Shown here: positions 35,804 through 48,500 of the stretch, piece by piece
Numbering within the stretch: the stretch's first letter is position 1
Layout: the number at the start of each line of letters is the position of its first letter
DNA from: Neonectria sp. B-13
Taxonomy: Eukaryota > Ascomycota > Sordariomycetes > Hypocreales > Nectriaceae
NCBI GenBank assembly: GCA_002682825.1
Contig: NOKP01000060.1
Span: 1 to 64,000 of the forward strand
Direction of reading: 5' to 3'
DNA: 64,000 nt
The notes under the pieces: model-generated
What the model saw: the letters and a program-made list of their open reading frames with translations, nothing else
What the model was told of the DNA's origin: nothing
Database searches by the model: none
Program-made: the position numbers and the translations under genes

Positions 35804-36732
35804 TTAGAGCGGAATACCAATTGTAAAGCCTCCATCGACTGCAATGTTCTGGCCCGTAATCCACTCAGCATCGTCGGAGCAGAGGAACAAGACAACCTTG
35901 GCAACATCAGCCGGCTCGCCGAGCCGCGGCCACGGGGTTCCCCGACGCATGTCAGATATGATCTTCTCGTCGCGGAAGTTGTGGCTCGATAAGGCCGTTC
36001 TCACAACGCCAGGACAGACGGCGTTGATGTTGATGTAGTCCTTGGCATGGTCTAGAGCCGCAACCCGCGTCAGCATAGAGACAGCAGCTTTACTGGCAGC
36101 ATAGGTTGCCTCCCGCCCAATGGCAGTAACGCCGCCCGCCGAGGACGAGATGTTGACGATTCTTCCCCGTGCCCCCGATGCAGCATCGACGGGCTGTTGG
36201 AGGAACTGCTTGATGGCTAGGCGCATTGCCGACGAGGTGCCCTTGCCGTTGACTCTCATCATGCCGTCCCACATCTCATCCGTCTCCTCCACAAAGTCGC
36301 GCAGCGGGAGCCACATGCCGGCATTGTTAATGAGAATGTCGAGCTTGGAAAACGTCTAGATACAAGGTGGGAACTCATCAGCTCGGCGAGTCCCGGATAG
36401 CGCCTGCAGACACCCTCGAGGTGCTGCGCTTACTTGCTTACCTGAATGGTAGCCTCAAACAGCTGGGCGATTTCCCCCGTAACGCCCATGTCGCACTTTT
36501 GGAACGCGGATTTCCCGCCGTTGTTGGCAATGACGGTATGAGTCGGAATAGCACGGTCGTCCTCGAAGCCGTGAGCCGCTGCTTCCGGCTTCAAGTCTGC
36601 GCACACCACCGAGGCCCCCTCGCGGGCTAGAGCTAGGGCGATGGCCCGGCCCATTCCGGAGGACGCGCCGGTGACGATGGCGACCCGGCCGTGCAGGCGT
36701 CCTAAACCGTCCAGCTTGTACAAGGAGCTCAT
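35804..36732 (-). CDS. Short-chain dehydrogenase/reductase (SDR-2)
   Basis: Two exons, read downward 36732-36442 and 36355-35804, give 280 residues. The start at 36732 gives a usual SDR N-terminus; an in-frame ATG at 36756 would add eight residues. The cofactor loop TGASSGMG is followed by a CADL acidic strand end that favours NAD(H), then LINNAGMW, Ser in NISSSAGG and YAASK. The protein ends with VDGGFTIG. It is a classical SDR of the FabG/cyclohexanol-dehydrogenase type. It is divergent from the barrel-like gene at 36987, with 254 bp between them. Likely role: oxidation of a pathway alcohol (inferred from cluster membership). Confidence 0.91.
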
Positions 36733-36986
36733 GTTGCGAATTTCGTGAGTAGACAATGGTGAGGATTTAGATGATAAGCTCTCCTGCGAATGCCAAAGGA
36801 ACCCGGGGGTAATTAAATGCTCGTCCTCTACCGGTCTAATTTTGTGGTGGTTTACGTTACCACCATTGAATACGCCGCGCGGGGCATCTTTTCCAACGGT
36901 TTGATCTTGAACATCTTATATAGGCCGCTGCCATTTCCCGTCTCGTGAGGGTAGTGTCTCTTCCGACAATCAATTCAATTACAATC
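36733..36986. promoter_or_regulatory. Short divergent promoter, SDR-2 / barrel-like gene
   Basis: 254 bp. It contains ACCGGTCTAATTTTG near 36829 and the inverted pair GTGGTGG...ACCACCA near 36844-36872. TATATAG lies near 36918, about 70 bp before the plus-strand start. Confidence 0.4.
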
Positions 36987-37697
36987 ATGTCGTCCAACCT
37001 TGTGCTCCAAATGGTCCTCGTGCCTCACCGGCCGGCGCACACCGACGAGGAGATTGACCGGGACTTGAAGCCGGCCATGGGGCTTCTTTTCAAGTAAGAA
37101 ACTTCGCTTCAGTCCCTTTCAACTCCAAATCTCACCGTAGTCATCAGAGCACCTGGGCTAGTAGCCCATTGGAGAGGTCGTAAGCATGAAGAGCGCCATA
37201 CATTGGTATTTTTTCTGCTCTGGAAGGACCTAGCCGCCAGCCACGACTTCTTCACGAGCGAAACATATGACCACTTCCACAAAGTCATTCAGCCCGCTCT
37301 CAACGGCCGGCTAGTCCAGTGGCAGAACCACGCCAGTGTTTCGAACGAGGAGACAGCGCTCTCATCTCGCCAGCGTCTAGAGGCCGTCCTCGGCTCTCCT
37401 GCGCTCGAGGTTGCCCTCACCAAGGTCGTCGAGGGCGGCGTGGCAGGCTACTACCAGCGCTTCGCCGATGTTGTCACCAACATTCTGGACGACGAACCCG
37501 GCTGCGATGGTTACTTCATCTCGCCACAGATCGAGAACCCCCAGCAACAGATTCTGCTGATCAACTGGAAGTCGGTGGATGCGCATCACGAAGAGTTCGA
37601 GCGGAGGCCTGGATTCCGCGCGTGCATCGACACGCTCCACGCCTACTATGCCGAGTTTGTTATTCCCTGGCATACTGTTGGCCTGAAAAGGACATGA
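36987..37697 (+). CDS. Small alpha/beta-barrel (ABM-like) protein
   Basis: Two exons, 36987-37093 and 37148-37697, give 218 residues. The acceptor at 37147 was chosen because the next upstream AG gives the wrong phase. The phrase VAHWRGRKHEERHTLVFFLLWKD followed by HHEEFERRPGF looks like a dimeric alpha/beta-barrel protein of the ABM type: two strand-helix repeats, with a His/Glu-rich face. Such proteins act as small cofactor-free oxygenases or decarboxylases, or as stress proteins. There is no signal peptide. It shares a 254-bp promoter with SDR-2, so the two are probably co-expressed. The exact role is open. Confidence 0.75.
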
Positions 37698-38317
37698 ACG
37701 GTAGATGGTAGCGTGATGGTTGAGCAGACGAAGAGCAGTCTGGTCACGAAGAGCCAGGGGAAATGCAAGTAAATTTCCAAGGCGATGTCTTACACAAGGA
37801 GGGCACTCCAACGGCCACGAGCATGTGAGGGGGTTTCATTACGCCGAATGTATCAGTGATTTAAGTGATTAGTCATTTATTCACGAGTCTGTTGCCATTT
37901 CTAGAAGCCACACCAAGAATTAATTACAGCCTCCGGATCCTAGATCCTCAATGATACACGTTTTAAGTATCGAGTTATAGCTACTCAGTATACATTAATT
38001 GTCCCGCTGCCTCTTCGTGGACTGCTCCCTCTACCAAGTGATATCAGTTCTCTCCACCAGTAAAGCTTCAGAAAAGGCGGGCTGAAGGCGGGGGAACAGT
38101 TGAGTGTCGGTAATCAATGGGTAAATAACCGAGTCGCCAAGATATGGAGGCATCTAACGGACTCTACAACATTCCGTGAGCCGACAATACAGATAGTCCG
38201 GCCGTCGGCTAATTCTTCCGCCAACGGTTGTCAAACAAAGCCATATCATGCTAAGGGCCACCTTCTTGCCCCGTCTCCTCAGGAAGAACTGTAATATCTA
38301 CCATCGCCACCACTGCC
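37698..38317. promoter_or_regulatory. SDR-3 promoter region
   Basis: 620 bp with no gene. AGTCCGGCCGTCGG at 38195-38208, about 110 bp before the SDR-3 start, combines two copies of the cluster word as an imperfect palindrome. Confidence 0.45.
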
Positions 38318-39430
38318 ATGACTATTCTATCGAGCTCGAGTGTCGTCCTCATCACCGGCGCCGGAGGTGCCATTGGGCGCGCGTGCGTGCTTGCATTCGC
38401 TCGCGCAGGCGTGAAGCACATCGCTGGCCTCGATCTGCTAACAAATTCACTTGATGATACAGCGACGGCCCTGCGTGCTACTAAATCCGAGGCCACTCTA
38501 CTAACCATCGTCGTGAACCTGGCGCATGAAGATGAAGTAGTCGCAGCATTCGAGCGCACCGTGGCCGCCTTCGGCCGCATTGACTACGTCGTCAACAACG
38601 CGGCTGTGTCTTCACCTTTGAAGCCTATCGGGGACCATGATCTCGCCAACTTGGAGACGGCCATGGATGTCAACTTGAAGGGCACCTGGCTGTGTGAACG
38701 GGCTGCTCTACGGCAGATGGTGAAGCAGGACCCGGTGCCCTCGATAGATCCGACGTATGTAGGCAGAGAAAGCACGGGTTATGAATCTTTCGATGTTCGT
38801 ATTCACTAAGCAACGACACACAGGGCGCTCGGTACCTCACGCCGTGGGTCGATAGTCAATATTGCCTCAATCTTAGCGCATCTGGCAATGCCTAATAACG
38901 GCATTTACACCATGGCCAAGCACGGTAAGCTTTCTGGAGTACCTTCTCATGCTTACGCTCACGACGGCAAACAGCTCTGATTGGAATGACCAAGACGGAC
39001 GCGTTGGACTATGCGAAGCAGGGCATACGGATCAATGCTGTAGCGCCAGGGTAAGACTTCGACTCGCCGTGACACCCGCGTCTGCGCAGGGCTGGATATC
39101 ATGCTCATGCGTCTGAGTTAGCTTTGTTGATACGCCCCTCATGACTCCAGCAATCAGGGAATTTGTATGTTTCTACCCCCGCTACTGTTCCTATGTCCTG
39201 GACTCGGTTGCTAACTAGAGTTCCGGCGAAATAGCTGCGACCCAATATTGAAAAGACGCCCATGGGTCGCCTGGCACAACCCGACGAGATTGCAAACGCA
39301 ATCATTTTTCTCTCCAGTGACCAGGCAAGCTATATCACAGGCACCAGCCTCGTTGTAAGTGCGGCTACACGCGTTGCTTGAGCTTTATCTGACTCAACAA
39401 AAGGTTGACGGGGGCTATACCACCCACTGA
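38318..39430 (+). CDS. Short-chain dehydrogenase/reductase (SDR-3)
   Basis: Six exons, 38318-38754, 38824-38924, 38975-39050, 39122-39164, 39235-39354 and 39404-39430, give 267 residues. Motifs are LITGAGGAIG, YVVNNAAVSS, Ser in IVNIASI, YTMAK with the catalytic Tyr and Lys, and VDGGY near the end. It is a classical NAD(P)-dependent SDR. The gene has more introns than SDR-2, so the cluster's SDRs are not simple recent copies of each other. It is the last catalytic gene before a 2.1-kb spacer, beyond which lie the transporter and the TauD-type dioxygenase. Confidence 0.9.
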
Positions 39431-41583
39431 TCGTACAAGAAAAGACTCACTGTCAGGGTTTGCGCAAGGTCGGAAGAATGAGACATAGTTTGGTCATCAG
39501 GATAGGGTAGCCTTGTAGCGGACGCTTAGGTCGGAATATCATAGTCTCTTCAGCATCCTCACCCACTCAACCATTGCCGACAGCTGCCAGCACCTTGTCC
39601 TCTTCTTCCAGCATCCAGATCCTTCCCTCTGCTATTTGAATCATGTTCCCGGTGACAATCCTGACAGCCAAGACAAGTCAATTGTGCGAAATTGTAAGGT
39701 GGGATGGCGAGGATTCTGGCATTAGCTTCATGTCAGCTGACAGGTTGTTTCAGTAGGTAACATGCCAGCCACAGACAAACACCGATTTCCCTCTCAGCTT
39801 ACCCCAATTCCCGGAGCAAAATCCAACATCCTCACTTATGTACCTTGTCTGAACACAACGCATATTAATCAGCGCAGCTTCGTCATGAGCAACTTTCTAG
39901 GATGAGACAAACGTGCTTGTGCGAGTACTTGAGCATTACTTGCAGTCATCCCGACACATTTCTACACATACCAGTTTCAATCCGGTGACGTATTTACCTG
40001 TACGCTTGGTTGGGCATCGGCCCTTACATCACCCATCCGGACTCTGGTCCTTTTGAAAGAGATGACGCGTGCACAACGTCCTATGAGGATTACCTCGTCA
40101 CCTATAACCTCTGCTAAGTCTGTCGGCAAACCTGTGAGGAAGTCCGGGCTATTTTAGACCTTCAACATGTGTCTACTCCGATGACAATCTCAACGATAGC
40201 CTTGAGTGCTCAACCCGATCCCCTTTACAGGTGCTTTTTGCTAAGGAACGTGTACGTACACTCACATGTCCGACCACATCGCGATGGAAGACGCATGTCA
40301 GGGCCACCTCCACGGAGTGGAAACGTACCGCCATGTGACAATCGATCGCCATGAACATCTTGTATCACGTGAACCCCCAACGGCTTACGTCCCATCTCAT
40401 CTGTGACACGGGAGACATCGGGAAGACAGCTGCTTTTCTTTAGCCGCTGCACAACTTTCCCGATGTGCTGCTCGAACTTCTTCAGCTGCGTCTACTCGAG
40501 GATGACTACAGTCGCACTCACGATCAAGACAAGCAGCAAAAGAAGCTGATTGTCCTGGCTCGTATAACATCGCTTCTTGCCCAAGGGCGAGTTACGAATG
40601 CTCCTTCGTGGCCCTGCGCTTTTTGGTCCTTCCACAGGGGATCCGACGAGATATATTTGAATTACCAGCCTTGTCACCCCTTATCGCAATGCCTGATTGG
40701 CCCCGACGGCGGTCTTCGGGCTACGTTGACCTTCTGTGAGTGCGATGGCAGTGTCTGTCTTGAATCAGATTTTTAAGCCGAACGACTAAAGATGCCAAGA
40801 GCAAGGAGGGGGCAAGGAAGACGACTAGCATAGGGAAAATAGGTATGGTATGCTGGGACTGGTTAGAGTTGACCAATTTTACATCGACAACGATTCCAAG
40901 GATACAAGATATGCGACCTCCCCGTCAGCCACGCTCAGAGGCCAAGCCATGTTAGATGCCTCTTATAAAGGTAATTACAGTCTTCTTTAGCGAATAAATA
41001 GAAGAGTTGAAGTCTTCTGTATGACTAAGAGAGGTGTGTAGACACTAACATCCACTTCCGGGCGGGTTTAAAAACAATCACCTGGCCGCCAGCGTCAGAT
41101 ACGTTACCCACCTTTCGAAGTACCATGGCAACGAAGTGATATAGGTCTTGTTTTATAACGCGGTGTGGCGCTATAAGGATACGTGTATCTTCCAGCCTTC
41201 TTCTGAGTGCAGGGAAATCCAAAGACGTTTTTAAGCAGCTGCAGCTTCTCGCTCTGCAGATGAATACGCTACAACAGACGCCACGGTCAGGGATGGGCCT
41301 GCTCCCGCCCAGCGCACCTGAAAATAGAGATGGGATTTCTGGGATTGCGTGAAAGGACGAGAAACTATTATGACATACGCTGGGTCGAATGTGGAGTAAC
41401 AAGGCATATGCAGTTAAATGTATCTTGTATCTCGGTTCGTTTGACTTTCTGAGAGAAAATTACTCTTTTTCAGCCATCTCCGTTGATTAACTAGGAGCTT
41501 CCATTTTACTATTAGGCTAGGATGGACTTAGAGCGTTTGTCGTCATCAGACTGACAGGAGTTTAAAGGTGAGCAATCCTAGGC
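39431..41583. other. 2.1-kb spacer without a supported gene
   Basis: No frame has family features or convincing splice structure. On the minus strand near 39590-39670 a short stretch reads like a protein C-terminus (GRIWMLEEEDKVL then a stop), possibly a relic. Open frames near 40169-40776 are short and repetitive in frame choice and were not called. Confidence 0.3.
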
Positions 41584-43216
41584 TCAGATACTTTCTTGTT
41601 TCTTCACCGCATCATCGTCTTCCGTCTCGTTCTCTTCATTCTTGATGCCGACATAATTGATGCCAATCTTACGAACAACCATGAAAGCTGGAATAACAAC
41701 CGCTCCCCACAGTCCGAAGGTAATTCCCATTGCAGTAATGAGCTACAATTCAGTTAGAGGGTGAACCAGTGGAGTATCATGATGGAAAATCCAAATACTT
41801 ACAGGCGTAGAGGTCGAGCTAATGCCAGACGAGATGCACTGCCCAGCGCTCTCAAGAGCTCTGATATAGGCCGTTAATCTGGGGAAATCCGCAGGCTCTC
41901 TTGCAAAGTTTGCGATGAGCCAGTAGGCTTGGTTGTAAGTAAGAGCCCAGTTGACCTGCCAGAAAATGTAGAGGGCCCAGCCACGCCCAAAACCATCATC
42001 CACCCAGTCTAGCCCAGGTGGATTGGAGTTATACTCCCGCTGAACTATGGTCCCCCAAATCCAACAGCCACCGATCAGCGACATGGTGAAGCCAAACGAG
42101 CTTAACGCTCTAGTGTTGACTGAGAGACGCGTCCAATCCAAGAAAGTTCCTAGAAGCAGCGACGCAACGATCTGGGCTAAGGCGGAAACAAGAGACGCAA
42201 GAGCTCGAGCGCGAACGGAAAAGTACAAGGACACGTATGATCCAATGTAAGGAAGGGACCAATTGATGTAGAGGAAGTAGGGGGTCCTGAAATAATGTCA
42301 GCATAAAGCCGTGAAGCCACTTTTCCTGGGACAGGTATCGTACAGAAGAAGAAGCTCCTTCCGCAAGGCCACTCGTCCCATAGCCTTGAGTTCTGCGAGG
42401 TCCGTGATCCGTTCCGGTGTATGCACCCGAGTTCCGTTCCGCCGTTGAACCTTTTCTGGCGGCGATAGTAGAAAGGAAATGGCGGGGCCTAAGCATTCTG
42501 CGTCAAGGTAAGCTGGTGCTCAATCATATGTAGAATTGTACTCACGAAGAACCACGAAAACAATGTACGTTCGCCAATCCAACTTGCCAGTGGTTTTTCC
42601 ATTGGCATTGAAGGCCAAGTTGATGATTCCACCCAGGATCCCACCGCTGTTTCGGAAGCAAAGCCAATATGCAAGGTACTTTCCTCTTTTGTCCGGCTCA
42701 GGATAGCTGAGCATAATGGCGCCCTCGGCTGACCAAAACAAACCAGCGGTTATTCCACATGCCGCAGATCCGACGTAGACGAACCACTCAACGCCGTATC
42801 TATTGTTGGTGTATAGTGCAGCTGAGTAGAGCACGTATCCCGTTGTTCCGAAGATGAGAGTATTCCTGAGGCCAAATCGATTGGCAACAATACTTCCACT
42901 CAGGCAGGTCACTGTCATGAGAGAAAATAGTAACGCGTTGCCCGCCCTTTTTCTAAAGTTAGCGTACTAGGTAATCAGTCCTATTATAGAGATAATCTCA
43001 CATGACAAGAAAGGGGGTTTGCTGGCCTCCAGCTCCCACAGAGTTCATGGCATTCCATAGTCCAGGAGCAGCAAACGCAGCAAACCCTACGACAGTTACT
43101 TGGAAGAAGACACCTCTGTACCAACTGTATTTGGGTGTGTGGGCGCTTTCAGAGCTGTCATTGACGCCCGGCGGAGACGGCTCCGCCTCGTTCGGTTTAT
43201 TGACAGATTCGGCCAT
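41584..43216 (-). CDS. MFS transporter of the UNC93-like type
   Basis: Five exons, read downward: 43216-43002, 42952-42546, 42488-42344, 42286-41803 and 41742-41584, giving 469 residues. The N-terminal cytosolic part is Pro/Ser-rich. KYSWYRGVFFQ leads into the first membrane span and FAAPGLWNAMNSVGAGG follows, a hallmark of fungal UNC93-like (DUF895) membrane proteins. About eleven hydrophobic spans can be seen, with a charged central loop (KVQRRNGTRVH, KAMGRVALRKE). It is likely a plasma-membrane transporter that brings in the cluster substrate or exports a product; fungal members are largely uncharacterised. It is divergent from the TauD-type gene at 43699. Confidence 0.9.
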
Positions 43217-43698
43217 GGCGGTGTCATACGGTGGCGCCAACAAAGGGTTGCAACTATGGTCAGCGATGCAGGTTGAAGAAGGCAGGTCAAAACTATACAT
43301 ACTGACCACATATAGTAGAATTCTGCTTGGTTTACTAGCTTAATCACGTCATTGCCTAAACTTCACTAAGTGAAATAGAATCACGCAATAACTTGATTCC
43401 CCTCATCTTCCGTTGCAAGAACCCTGACGAAATATGGGGATCACTATGCTACGTATAGCTTGAATCCACTGTCAGGCACACTTTGCTTATCAATGTAGCA
43501 CGAAATATGTTATATCGAGGCTCATACCTTGCACTTACCATACCTGGAAGGGGGTCTTGGCAAGGCACGCCATTTAACATCCACATAACGTCTTCTCCCA
43601 CCGGATTATGCCAATTAACAAGCATTAAGACGGCTGGTGGTTGCGCCGGATTCCTTTCACAACTCATACCAACAGCTACACCCTTTCATTTCGACGCG
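43217..43698. promoter_or_regulatory. Divergent promoter, MFS / TauD-type gene
   Basis: 482 bp between the two start codons. No copy of the GTCCG motif was noticed here, which weakens the case that these two genes belong to the same regulon as the genes up to SDR-3. Confidence 0.35.
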
Positions 43699-45068
43699 AT
43701 GGCATCCCACATTACTTTTGAGGACTTCTCGTTAAGCGGCCAACAGGACACCGCGCATCTTGGGTTTGGATGGAGCGCACAATTCCCGCTCGCTTTGAAA
43801 GTCGTAGCCTCACCTCAGACATCTCTCGAAGATTTCGTGAATGCACTCAGGGAGTTTTCGGATTCCGGAAAACTCTTCGAGCTTGTCAACCGACATGGAG
43901 GGGCCGCCCTGATCCGAGGGCTTCCCATCCGAAGCCCACAAGACTACAGCGAAATCGCTCATGCGTTTGGTTTCAGGGCCCATGAGGAGGTCGGTAGACC
44001 TCCAATGCGTACTGTACTGGCCAAGAATATTAAGACGGCGAACGAGGGGTGAGTCCATTTGTTTCAAAGAATGCAGCCTATCAACTCATGTCATCTTTAG
44101 GCCCCCTGAGCTGCCGATTTGGCCCCATAACGAGTACGGCTGGTCGACAATTAATCCGGCTTGGTTGACCTTCTCAGCTCTTGTGCCAGCGCAGTCGGGT
44201 AGGTGGATATGTCCCTGGATATGCATCGGCTGGTTGAACTAACAAGTGGTCAAGGTGGTGAGACGCCGATTAATTCAAGCATCCAACTCGCCTCCGAGAT
44301 AAAGCGACAAGCTCCAGAGTTTTATGAAAAACTTTTAAAGAAAGGCGTCCGCTACGTCTACCGTTATGGCAAAGAAAATGTGGTGTCTAACACAGGAACG
44401 AGCGTCTTTGGGGCATATGGACAACATGTGTTGCCGACAGATGATGACATCACAGCACGACAAAAGATCGAGGAAGAGGTGAGACGACACAGCAATGTGT
44501 TTGAGTGGAACGAGGATGGAAGCTTGACAGTCACTCATACCACCCCACGTGAGTTCTACGCTTGCTTGACTTCTCGACACCTAGCTTACAGGTGGTTTAG
44601 TGGTCAGGATTCATAAAGAGACTGGGCTTGCAACGTGGTTTGGTAATTTGACCAGTGCCTGGGGCCGCAGCACGCATCACGGAGCGACAGAGCCCCCTTT
44701 TATAGGAGATGATGCCTCATACCATCCGCCTCCCCAATACGGCGACGGAGAGGAAATCGAGAAGAAATATCTGGACCTTGCCTTGCATATCGCAGAGTCT
44801 TCGCAGGTATTGGTGAAATGGGAACAGGGGGATGTTGTTTTACTTGACGTAAGCTCTTCACCTTAAGTGGATAATTTCCCTTGGGGTCTCACGAAACTAA
44901 CATTGAGATACTTAGAACTATGCTGTTATGCATTCACGTTCTCCATGGAAGGGTGAGAGGCAGGTCCTTGCGGCCTTGTGGGATCAAGATGGGAGGGTTG
45001 ATGACTATGATGAGGGGAAGAAGATTTTGAAGGCTAGTCCGTGTAGACCTATTATCGTCCAGGATTGA
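43699..45068 (+). CDS. TauD/TfdA-family Fe(II)/2-oxoglutarate dioxygenase
   Basis: Five exons, 43699-44048, 44101-44198, 44255-44548, 44592-44848 and 44916-45068, give 383 residues. The iron motif HNE in IWPHNEYGW (about 125-127) matches the HxE/D facial triad. The distal His and 2-oxoglutarate Arg are in MHSRSPWKGER near 339-348. The middle GETPINSS segment matches the family's conserved GGxTx loop. Fungal members annotated as clavaminate-synthase-like or taurine-catabolism dioxygenases hydroxylate small acids. The start was set at the ATG before ASHITFEDF; the open frame upstream has poor coding character. It is divergent from the MFS gene and convergent with the repeat protein gene at 45515. 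It is probably cytosolic. Confidence 0.91.
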
Positions 45069-45514
45069 TCTTGAAGAGTTGGCACTCGGATAGGCAGGAC
45101 TGCGCGATTTGTGCGGTAGTGGTTGGGAAATCATCTATTTCTTGACATTACAATGTACAAACCTCAGCCAATATTAAGATTGTTCGTGTACAAGGTGCGT
45201 GTGCTGTGAAAAGTGTACGTTCAAGTGTTTAATATACTGCCTCTACGTGCTGTAAAGCATGAATTAGACCCTAGTGGAAGCAGAAGCATTATACACTGGC
45301 ATTCCTATGGAGACATTTTGTTGGTGGTTGGCTCTGTTCACTGAAACATACTAGCCTAGGCAGTAACACTTACCCGGCAGGCTCAAAAAGAGGATTGGAA
45401 ATGGGGATAGCTGAAGCTTTTGAAGGGAAATCGCAAGTCTAAATATACCAAAACACAACTAATGACTGCTCCCATAGCTTCGCCATTCGAATTTCCTTTC
45501 TACCTGATATAACA
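45069..45514. other. Convergent 3' region, no gene seen
   Basis: About 446 bp between the stop of the TauD-type gene and the stop of the GH105-like repeat protein gene. It marks the likely right border of the oxidative cluster. Confidence 0.35.
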
Positions 45515-48500
45515 TCAGCCTACTATCTGGCATTCAATCGTATAGTCATAGATGATGCCGCCACAGTCTGTGTTTCCATTCCCAGCAGAGCATGTTACAG
45601 TCGGGTTGCCGTCGCAGACAATAGTACCCACTGACTTGCTTGAACCAGAGTACTGACAGTTACTAAATGTATCGATGTTAAAAGTCGGCAAGCCCTGGGG
45701 GTACGGCTGGGAGCCCTCGTTGGTCTCAGCTATGGTCTGGATGTTGCACAGGCCGCCCGGGAGGAAAACGCTGTTGATATTGAAGACGTTCCACCAAAAG
45801 CTGGCCTGGTTGTTGACGATCTGGGAGGCAAGACTGATCATCAGGATCGAGCTATGGGTCACCGGAGGCGGAGGAGGCGTAAGGACCGGCGGGGGCGGGA
45901 TCCAGATGGGGTTGGGTCTACACGGGCAGCCGTAGAAGTTGCCCATGCAGACGGGGTTGGCGTCGGCGTTGAAGGCGCCGTTGCAGCCGTTTGTATCGCA
46001 GCTCTGGATATCGCCGCATGTGGACTACGAGTGGACGGTCAGCTTGAGTGACGAGGAGGAGTCAAATGTTTTGCCAACGTACCGTCACGGGCTTACACAC
46101 GCAACCCGCAAACTTGCCCCGGCAGCGGGCCGTGTTGGAGCTGCTGTCAAAGGTACCAGCACAGCCATTGAGATCGCAAGCCAGTGCCTGGCCACACGTG
46201 TTCTGTGGTGTCCAGAGTCAGTAAGTCGCCTACAGGGAGAATGGGTAGTTGTTAATGGGGAGGGGAGGATCTCACCGAAGTGGCAGTACACTCGCATCCT
46301 TGAAAGTTGCCCTGGCACCGCGCCACGCCCTTAGAGTCGTACCCACCAGCGCATCCTTTGAGGTCGCAGCTCTGCTTGTTCCCACACGTAGCCGCCGTGG
46401 ATGTACACTGGCAGCCCTTGAAGAAGCCGGTGCACTCGGCGGTGGGCACGCTGCCTGGAAAGGCGCCCTTGCAGTTGTTCTTGTCGCAGCTCTGCGGCGG
46501 TCCACACGTGGCCGGGTTAGCCGAGCATTTGCACCCGACGAAGTTCTCGGTGCAGTATGCGTTGCCGTCGGACAGGTCAAAGGCGCCCCCGCAGTCGTTG
46601 AGGCCGCAGCTCTGTGACGATCCGCACGAGTTGGAAGTCGCTGTACAGTCGCAGCCCTTGAAGAAGTTGGTGCACTGCGCATAACGCTCTTTGCCAGAGA
46701 AGGCGCCGGCGCACTTGTTCTTGTCGCAGCTTTGTCGGCTTCCGCATGTGCTGGAGGTGGCTGTACACTCGCATCCTACGAAATTTTTGCTACAGAATGC
46801 CTTTCCGTTGGAGAGGTCAAAGGTGCCCGCACAGCCGTTGAGATCGCAGCTCTGCGATTTGCCACATGTCGCGGGCGTTGGTGAACACTCACAACCCAGG
46901 AAGTTGCCGGAGCACTGAGCAAATGGCTTGAGCCCGTTGAAGGCGCCAGCACATCCATTGAGATCGCAGCTCTGGTGTGCTCCGCAAGCGGCGGATGTTG
47001 CTGTACACTCGCAGCCCTTGAAGTTGCCGGTACACTGAGCATACTTTGACGCCCCGTCAAAGCCGCCCGCGCAGCCGTTGAGATCGCAGCTCTGGTGGGC
47101 TCCGCAGGTGCTTGATGTCGCCGTGCATTCGCACCCTTTGAAGTTACCGGTACACTTTGCGAATGCCTCAAGACCATCAAAGGCACCCTTGCAGCCGTTG
47201 AGGCCGCAGCTTTGATGCGATCCGCAGGTGTTTGTTGTTGCTGTGCATGCGCACCCCTCAAAGTTACCTGTGCATTGGGCATATTCTGCTTGTCCCTTGA
47301 AAGCACCCGCACACCCGTTGAGGTCGCAGCTCTGATGGGACCCACACGTATCTGATGTTGCCGTACACTGGCATCCCTTCTTGCTCCCAGCTTTGCAGAT
47401 GGGAAACTTTGCGTGACCGTCAAAGGCACCGTCGCAACCGTCCGCGTCACAGCTCTGAGCAGAGCCGCACAATACGCCAGTGGGATCTGGCATCTCGGAG
47501 AACGTGACGGGCGGGTTGAGGTAAGTCAAGATGTTGCTGGGTCCAATGCCACCATGGATGATTGTCGTGACGGATGAAGGTGGTGCCTGGCATACCTTCG
47601 CGTTGACGCAGTCCCGATACGCCGTGTATAGGTACACGGCGAAAGCCTGGCCCTCGGGTGATCCTTTGGTGAACTCGGTCCTGTCCAGCCACGAATACGG
47701 GTTCACGGCAGGCACAAAAACGCCGTCGCCGCCCTGCTGCTTCGAGAGACCTTTGCGGTTGGCGTCCGCCCAAGCGACGTACTTTTGCGGAAACATACTC
47801 GGGTCGTTGACAGCCATTCGATAAGCCACAGCTGAGAGCATCGCAGTCCCAGAGATCTCGCCAAACCAGCTGCCATCGTCGAGGTAGTTGCGCAGTAGGC
47901 CATTATCTAATCCCGAGGCCATGGCGCCATCAAGAATCTCTTTGATCCACGTCTTCAGCTGGCCGGCCTGTGATGCCAGTGAAGATGACGAACCGGACCA
48001 CTTCTGGAGAGTGTGCAGCACCCGGACCATGCCATAGCTGGCCCAGCCGTTCCCCGTGGACCACAGCCCGGTGTCCTGAGACTGTGGGCCAATGATGTGC
48101 CGCCAGTTGAGATGTTGGCTGGTTTTCAGGACGTCACGGTGCAGGCCACACTGCTTTACACTTTCAGCCATCAAAGAGACATTATTTTGCTGAACAGCTA
48201 GATACGCCACTGCATAGTTTAAGAAGGAGACTGTTAGTTATATTCAGTGTAACGAGAGACAAGATAATAGATGCAACGCACGAAATGGAAAGGACATGGC
48301 CATGTTGTCAGCCCACACCTCTGCTACATCGGGTCGCTGCGAAATCGCGCCGTTGCTCCATCTTGGAGCCACGTTCAGGAGGTAATTGGCCTGGCGGTTC
48401 GAGGCGTCAAGATATATACTGTCCGACTGCCCCAGAAGGATTGCCGACACACCGAGCGAGGCTGGATCACCAACGGCAGAGTCATCGACGAAAACCTCTG

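Noticed and set aside
39590..39670. Minus-strand stretch that reads like a protein C-terminus
   Set aside because: Only about 25 residues with no continuing exon upstream; too little to call even a pseudogene.
40465..40776. 103-codon open frame in the spacer after SDR-3
   Set aside because: No recognisable motif or splice partners; an overlapping minus-strand frame of similar length shows how easily such frames arise here.
46080..47475. Regularly spaced repeats that resemble a CRISPR array at first glance
   Set aside because: The 120-bp units are a continuous coding repeat with conserved Cys codons in a eukaryotic secreted protein; there are no short repeats with unique spacers.
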